From Deltaproteobacteria bacterium (lineage in GTDB: Bacteria > Desulfobacterota > Desulfobacteria > Desulfobacterales > SG8-13), in contig JAHEIV010000109.1 of the NCBI GenBank assembly GCA_024639205.1, positions 1 through 8,404 of the forward strand: a stretch of 8,404 nucleotides of DNA, written 5' to 3'. Below, piece after piece: positions 6,001 through 8,404 of this stretch (the first letter of the stretch is position 1; each line of letters opens with the position of its first letter). The notes beneath the pieces were generated by a model that was given only the letters and a program-made list of their open reading frames with translations, did not search any database and was not told where the DNA came from. Position numbers and translations under genes: made by a program.

Positions 6001-8404
6001 CCTGCGCGGAATATTCTGACGCCCGCTTTCCCAGGTGCGCAGGCTTTGTGGAAATTCAAAGCGATTACGGTTCCAACGCTCCTGAGACCCCGGCAGGGAG
6101 GCTGCCCGGGGAGGCAGCGCGCCGTGATACAGGCAAAGGGCGGTTTTGACCACCGCCGCCAGGCCGGCAGCAGCCCCGGTGCAGCCGATAACCGGCTGGG
6201 TACTTCCGAGCACAATCGGTTTATCCGCCTCCTTGAACACGTTGTCCAGCGCCCGTCGTTCGGTGGCTTGGCCGGTTTCCAAGGCATTTGAGAGGGTTTC
6301 TACATATTCGATGTCCCGCGGCCGGAGGGTCGATTCCACCAATGCCTGCTGCAATGCGCGGCTGCAGCTGTTCACCGACATGCCGGCGGTTTCATCTTCC
6401 GGCCCTCCACTGTGGCCGAGGCCGGTCACCACGGCGTACACGCGATTGCCGTCCGCCATCGCGCGTTCCAGGGGTTTTAAAATCACTGCGGCAGCGCCGT
6501 CTCCCGCGAACCGGTCACCGGTTGCTTCTCCGGACGGGGCCGGTTTTCCCGACTGAGCCTGCGGCTGAGCGCCGCCGGCCGTGAGAAGCCGGCGCAGTTC
6601 GCCGAAGAGATCGACCGCACCGACCAGAAAAGCCTCGGTCTCGCCTTGCTGAATCGAATGGACTGCGATCTCCAGCGCTTTGGGGCCGGAAGCTTCGTCT
6701 GCCGATACCGTGAAACCGGGCCCACCCAGTCTGAATTCGCGTGCAATCCGGCTGGCAACGATAGAGCCCAGGGCTCCGAGCGTTCGCGGGGCGGTCAGCG
6801 GCGGACTGGCGGCGTCCTGCAGCTGCCGCAGCCACTGCTGTATTTCCGCCGGTGCGAGGTTCAAGTCGGCGTCGTTGTTCCATTGCTGCACCAGGTCGGG
6901 AAGGGACCAGCGGAAGTGAAAGTTGGTGGCTTCGAAGTCGAACTCGATACCGATCACCACCCCCATCAGGGGGCGGTCTGCGCGAAGGCTCATTTGCGCG
7001 TCCGTCATGGCTGCAGCCGCTGTCTGCAACATCAGCAGGTGCTGGGGCAAAATATCCGGGATCTCGCGGGGAGGAATGTGAAAATCGGCGATACCGACAT
7101 TGATTTCATCGATAAATGCACCGTTCGATATCTGCAAACCGGCAGGCGGGTCTGCAACCTCTTCGCAGCCCTTCCACCGCTGGGTTGGCCGATGGCAAAT
7201 CGCCGGCTCGGCGTTGAACATTGCCTGCTGAAATTGAGCCAGGGATTCCAGCGGGCCGAATGCGGCTCCCATTCCCACAATGGCCACCGGTATTGGTTTC
7301 TGCCGATCCGGTTCTGCAGCGGCGGGCGCGGGGGAGAACTGAATTCGATGGTCCGGTTTCGAAAGAGGGGATGCCGGTTTGCGGCCCGGTGCTCTTTTCG
7401 GAGCCGAAACCGGTGGCCGCCACTGTTCGATGAGCAAATGAGCGTTGACGCCGCCGAAACCGAAGGCACTGACAGCCGCTTTGCGCGACCTGTCGCGGCC
7501 AACGTTCCATTTTTCCGCGTCGGTTTGGACCCGAAAAGGGCTTTTATGAAGGGCACTGGCCGCCGGGGCATGCTCGAAGTGAAGGGAGGGAGGAATCACC
7601 TGGTGCCCGATTGCCTGCAGGGTCTTGATGATGCCGGCGGCGCCGGCGGCCGTCAGCAGGTGACCGATCATCGATTTTACCGAGCCAATGGCACACCGGC
7701 CGGTTTTCCATTCGCCGTTTCCCCATGTCTGCCGCAGACTGGCCAGTTCCGTTGCGTCTCCCACCGGCGCCCCGGTTCCATGGCACTCGATCAGTTGCAC
7801 CTGACGGGGCGACCAGCCGGCCTGCCGGTAAGCCATACGCATAGCCCGAACCTGTCCCTCGCTGTCCGGTGCCAGCAGGTTGCCGCGCATATCGTTGGAC
7901 ACACCGATTCCTCTGATGAGGCCCAGGATCCGGTCTTGCTCCGCAATCGCGTCTTCCAGCCGCTTGAGTACCAGGATGCCGGCGCCTTCTCCCACCACGA
8001 GGCCGTCGGCGCGATGATCGAACGGGGCGCATCGACCGGAGGGAGAGAGAGCACGCAGCTGGCTGAAGCCGATCTGGGTGTACAGGCAGTCGGGCCGGGA
8101 CACCCCTCCGGCAAGCACGGCATCGAGGCGTCGGGCGTGCAGCGCATCGCAGGCGAGCTTGACAGCAACAATCGAAGATGCACAGGCGGCATCCAGGGTG
8201 CTTGATCCGCCGCCGAGGCCAAGCGCGCGGGCCAGCAAAGCGCCTGGAAACGCGGTCACCCGGGCAGACGCGCTTCGGATCGGTGATGGCGGTTGGAAAT
8301 GATTGCGGCCAAAGAGCCGCTGTTCGAAAAGTCCGGCAAACAGGTCGCGCGTGATCGCCGAGGAAGCGTCGGTGGGCAGGGCGATAGCTGCCAGGACCAC
8401 ACCG
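3088..8404 (-). CDS. pfaC: PfaC-like polyunsaturated fatty acid synthase subunit (KS-CLF-dehydratases), 5' end outside window
   Basis: Subunit of an iterative type I PUFA synthase, expected in the cytosol, condensing ACP-bound chains and dehydrating/isomerising the 3-hydroxyacyl intermediates. Residues are numbered from the first in-frame GTG (8400). The frame stays open to the right edge with KS-like sequence (GVVLAAIALPT), so that GTG is probably not the true start; about 100 KS residues are missing. Domains seen: active KS 1-327 (C73, H207, H247); CLF-type KS about 368-770 without catalytic residues; linker 771-1004; four hot-dog folds at about 1005-1150, 1205-1370, 1393-1575 and 1615-1766, of which the second and fourth keep His/Glu pairs (H1260/E1274, H1665/E1679). 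No AT, ACP, KR, ER or TE is visible, so PfaA, PfaB and PfaD functions must come from elsewhere. The order and the size (1,770 visible residues) fit PfaC, usually about 2,000. The TAA stop lies 30 nt before oleA. A related secondary-lipid synthase with the same domains is the main alternative. Confidence 0.9.
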   Translation of the reverse strand, partial: GVVLAAIALPTDASSAITRDLFAGLFEQRLFGRNHFQPPSPIRSASARVTAFPGALLARALGLGGGSSTLDAACASSIVAVKLACDALHARRLDAVLAGGVSRPDCLYTQIGFSQLRALSPSGRCAPFDHRADGLVVGEGAGILVLKRLEDAIAEQDRILGLIRGIGVSNDMRGNLLAPDSEGQVRAMRMAYRQAGWSPRQVQLIECHGTGAPVGDATELASLRQTWGNGEWKTGRCAIGSVKSMIGHLLTAAGAAGIIKTLQAIGHQVIPPSLHFEHAPAASALHKSPFRVQTDAEKWNVGRDRSRKAAVSAFGFGGVNAHLLIEQWRPPVSAPKRAPGRKPASPLSKPDHRIQFSPAPAAAEPDRQKPIPVAIVGMGAAFGPLESLAQFQQAMFNAEPAICHRPTQRWKGCEEVADPPAGLQISNGAFIDEINVGIADFHIPPREIPDILPQHLLMLQTAAAAMTDAQMSLRADRPLMGVVIGIEFDFEATNFHFRWSLPDLVQQWNNDADLNLAPAEIQQWLRQLQDAASPPLTAPRTLGALGSIVASRIAREFRLGGPGFTVSADEASGPKALEIAVHSIQQGETEAFLVGAVDLFGELRRLLTAGGAQPQAQSGKPAPSGEATGDRFAGDGAAAVILKPLERAMADGNRVYAVVTGLGHSGGPEDETAGMSVNSCSRALQQALVESTLRPRDIEYVETLSNALETGQATERRALDNVFKEADKPIVLGSTQPVIGCTGAAAGLAAVVKTALCLYHGALPPRAASLPGSQERWNRNRFEFPQSLRTWESGRQNIPRRACVAAATASGEAMAAVLESVQGPAADQQPDEIDSKPRFAPQAKAVAMETGRSMRVAVGGPVLTPALPAGAAPNGSRPVVEKPSGTVDGTAEPRTAVLRSVKNGIESTARAHHAFLQFSEQLTRSYAQTFELQTRLMEEMFSRNIDTSADSQRSARPRPADSPLSDPAGKPDRSPVFTRQQCMEFAVGKVADVLGGDWAEVDVYPVRVRLPDEPLMLVDRIVAIEGQPLSLTSGRIVTEHDVRAGAWYLDAGHAPVCIAVEAGQADLFLCSYLGVDLKVKGQRAYRLLDASVVFHRELPSPGDTIRYEIHIDKFIRQGETILFFFRFEGSIAGEPLISMTDGCAGFFTEDEIRRSGGILPIEPETVSRSGQKQRTYKDLVPVAAGRCDDDQVEALRNGELQKAFGPAFENVKPAAGLRLPGGRMKLIDRIVQFDPHGGRFGLGEITAEADIHPQDWFLTCHFVDDMTMPGTLMYECCAHTLRVLLQRIGWVTSRPDVRYEPVIGVKSVLKCRGPVTPGTRKVLYRVEIKQIGDRPAPYAIADARMIADGQYIVQFTDMTLQMTGLTREELESFWQQRAQPQGSSAAQPDGRALVFDRSQIIEFATGTPSKAFGAAYRRFDRGRFLARLPAPPYSFIDRIVTAEPPAGILEPGGWIEAETDVSPDDWYFRADCTGVMPYSVLMEAALQSCGWLAAWCGSALKSEKDLRFRNLDGRSVQHREVAPDAGTLTTRCRLAKVSRAGDIIIEEFEFQVLQDRQPVLEGVTSFGFFTLQALAGQTGIPADGEDHFREDSVEADPVSGTVLKDSAPLTPADTVIGTAKGLCLPAKAIRMIDRIDRYLPSGGPRHLGIIRGSKKVDPQEWFFRAHFYQDPVCPGSLGVESFLQLLKFAALQRWKHLADSHRFGQLLSTPHKWKYRGQILPENRDISVEAFITEVREKPLPELKATGYLSVDGLCIYRMRDFGVKLVPGHP
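3103..4224 (-). other. Second dehydratase pair of PfaC (pseudo-DH2 + DH2, FabA-like hot-dog folds)
   Basis: Again two hot-dog folds. The first (about 1393-1575) has DDWYFRADCTGVMPYSVLME: D1470 followed by C1471 stands where the catalytic His would be, so it is probably inactive. The second (about 1615-1766) has EWFFRAHFYQDPVCPGSLGVE: H1665 and E1679 with the near-complete DPVxPG loop of FabA, so it is probably active. The protein ends about 10 residues after this fold with no further domain. Confidence 0.87.
4291..5388 (-). other. First dehydratase pair of PfaC (pseudo-DH1 + DH1, FabA-like hot-dog folds)
   Basis: Two hot-dog folds in tandem. The first (about 1005-1150; RLPDEPLMLVDRI, then WYLDAGHAPVCIAVEAGQADLF) lacks the FabA His-x4-Asp-Pro loop. 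The region between the Trp and the acidic residue E1060 is shortened, so it looks structural. The second (about 1205-1370) has DWFLTCHFVDDMTMPGTLMYE: H1260 and E1274 are 14 residues apart, the spacing of the His/Asp pair in FabA, with Glu replacing Asp. A pseudo-plus-active arrangement like this is described for PfaC dehydratases. Confidence 0.85.
5389..6090 (-). other. Interdomain linker of PfaC with a predicted helical segment
   Basis: Residues 771-1004 between the CLF and the first hot-dog fold match no domain I recognise. Most of it is rich in Ala, Pro, Gly, Ser and charged residues, as expected of a flexible tether (about 800-895 and 945-975). Inside lies an ordered-looking stretch, about 897-940, with AHHAFLQF and then QTFELQTRLMEEMF, whose spacing of hydrophobic residues suggests one or two amphipathic helices. 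I infer a docking or dimerisation helix; no ACP serine motif is present. Confidence 0.6.
6091..7299 (-). other. Chain-length-factor-like (inactive) ketosynthase domain of PfaC
   Basis: A second thiolase-fold domain starts at PVAIVGMGAAFGPLES (about 371-386) and runs to about 770. Aligned by eye to the first KS, each catalytic position is changed: Cys becomes E569 (TVSADEASG), the HGTG histidine becomes L703 (VETLSNALETG), and the GH histidine becomes C740 (PVIGCTGAAAG). The surrounding scaffold, including GDGAAAVILKP and the AAGLAAVVKTAL helix, is kept. It probably pairs with the active KS and helps set chain length, as CLF domains do; that role comes from the family and is not visible here. 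Confidence 0.9.
7420..8404 (-). other. Ketosynthase domain of PfaC (catalytically complete, N-terminus cut by window)
   Basis: Decarboxylative Claisen-condensing domain that elongates the acyl chain. The nucleophile motif DAACASS gives C73; HGTGAPVGD gives H207; GSVKSMIGH gives H247. The C-terminal signature FGFGGVNAHLLIE (about 313-325) marks the domain end. All three catalytic residues of the Cys-His-His triad are present, so it should be active. In KS domains of this type the Cys usually lies about 170-200 residues in, so roughly a quarter of the domain is beyond the right edge. Confidence 0.95.

Noticed and set aside
6646..8205. 519-codon open frame on the plus strand, opposite the KS/CLF region
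   Set aside because: It is exactly antisense to the conserved KS and CLF coding sequence and its translation resembles no domain. Long antisense frames are common in GC-rich genes.
3088..8404. Modular polyketide synthase subunit
   Set aside because: There are no AT, KR or ACP domains, and the KS-CLF plus paired FabA-like folds are the PUFA-synthase pattern, unlike PKS modules.

Overview
This 8.4 kb window is one continuous minus-strand operon segment, read from right to left. It carries the end of a PfaC-type polyunsaturated fatty acid (PUFA) synthase subunit, then oleA, oleB and the first 319 codons of oleC. All genes point the same way. The gaps are 30 bp (pfaC-oleA), about 100 bp (oleA-oleB) and 44 bp (oleB-oleC). 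No promoter or terminator stands out, so transcription probably starts beyond the right edge. Both end genes are cut by the window: pfaC lacks its 5' end and oleC its 3' end.

Right part (3088-8404): a type I iterative synthase subunit with the order ketosynthase (active), chain-length-factor-like ketosynthase (all catalytic residues replaced), a long linker, then four hot-dog folds forming two dehydratase pairs. This is the PfaC layout of bacterial PUFA synthases. It has no acyltransferase, ACP, ketoreductase, enoylreductase or thioesterase, so partner subunits must lie elsewhere.

Left part (1-3057): OleA (head-to-head Claisen condensation of two fatty acyl thioesters), OleB (beta-lactone decarboxylase, alpha/beta-hydrolase fold) and OleC (beta-lactone synthetase, AMP-binding fold). 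The NADPH-dependent reductase OleD is not seen and may follow oleC beyond the left edge.

How they may work together (inference): the Pfa enzyme builds polyunsaturated acyl chains and OleA joins two of them. After reduction by OleD, OleC and OleB turn the product into a very long polyunsaturated olefin, as known for the C31:9 hydrocarbon of Shewanella, where both pathways are required. Finding the two pathways in one apparent operon is the main point of interest.

Organism: a GC-rich bacterium (roughly 58-60% by eye), with no taxonomic marker in the window. A marine or anaerobic proteobacterium or desulfobacterium would fit the gene content, but this is a weak inference.
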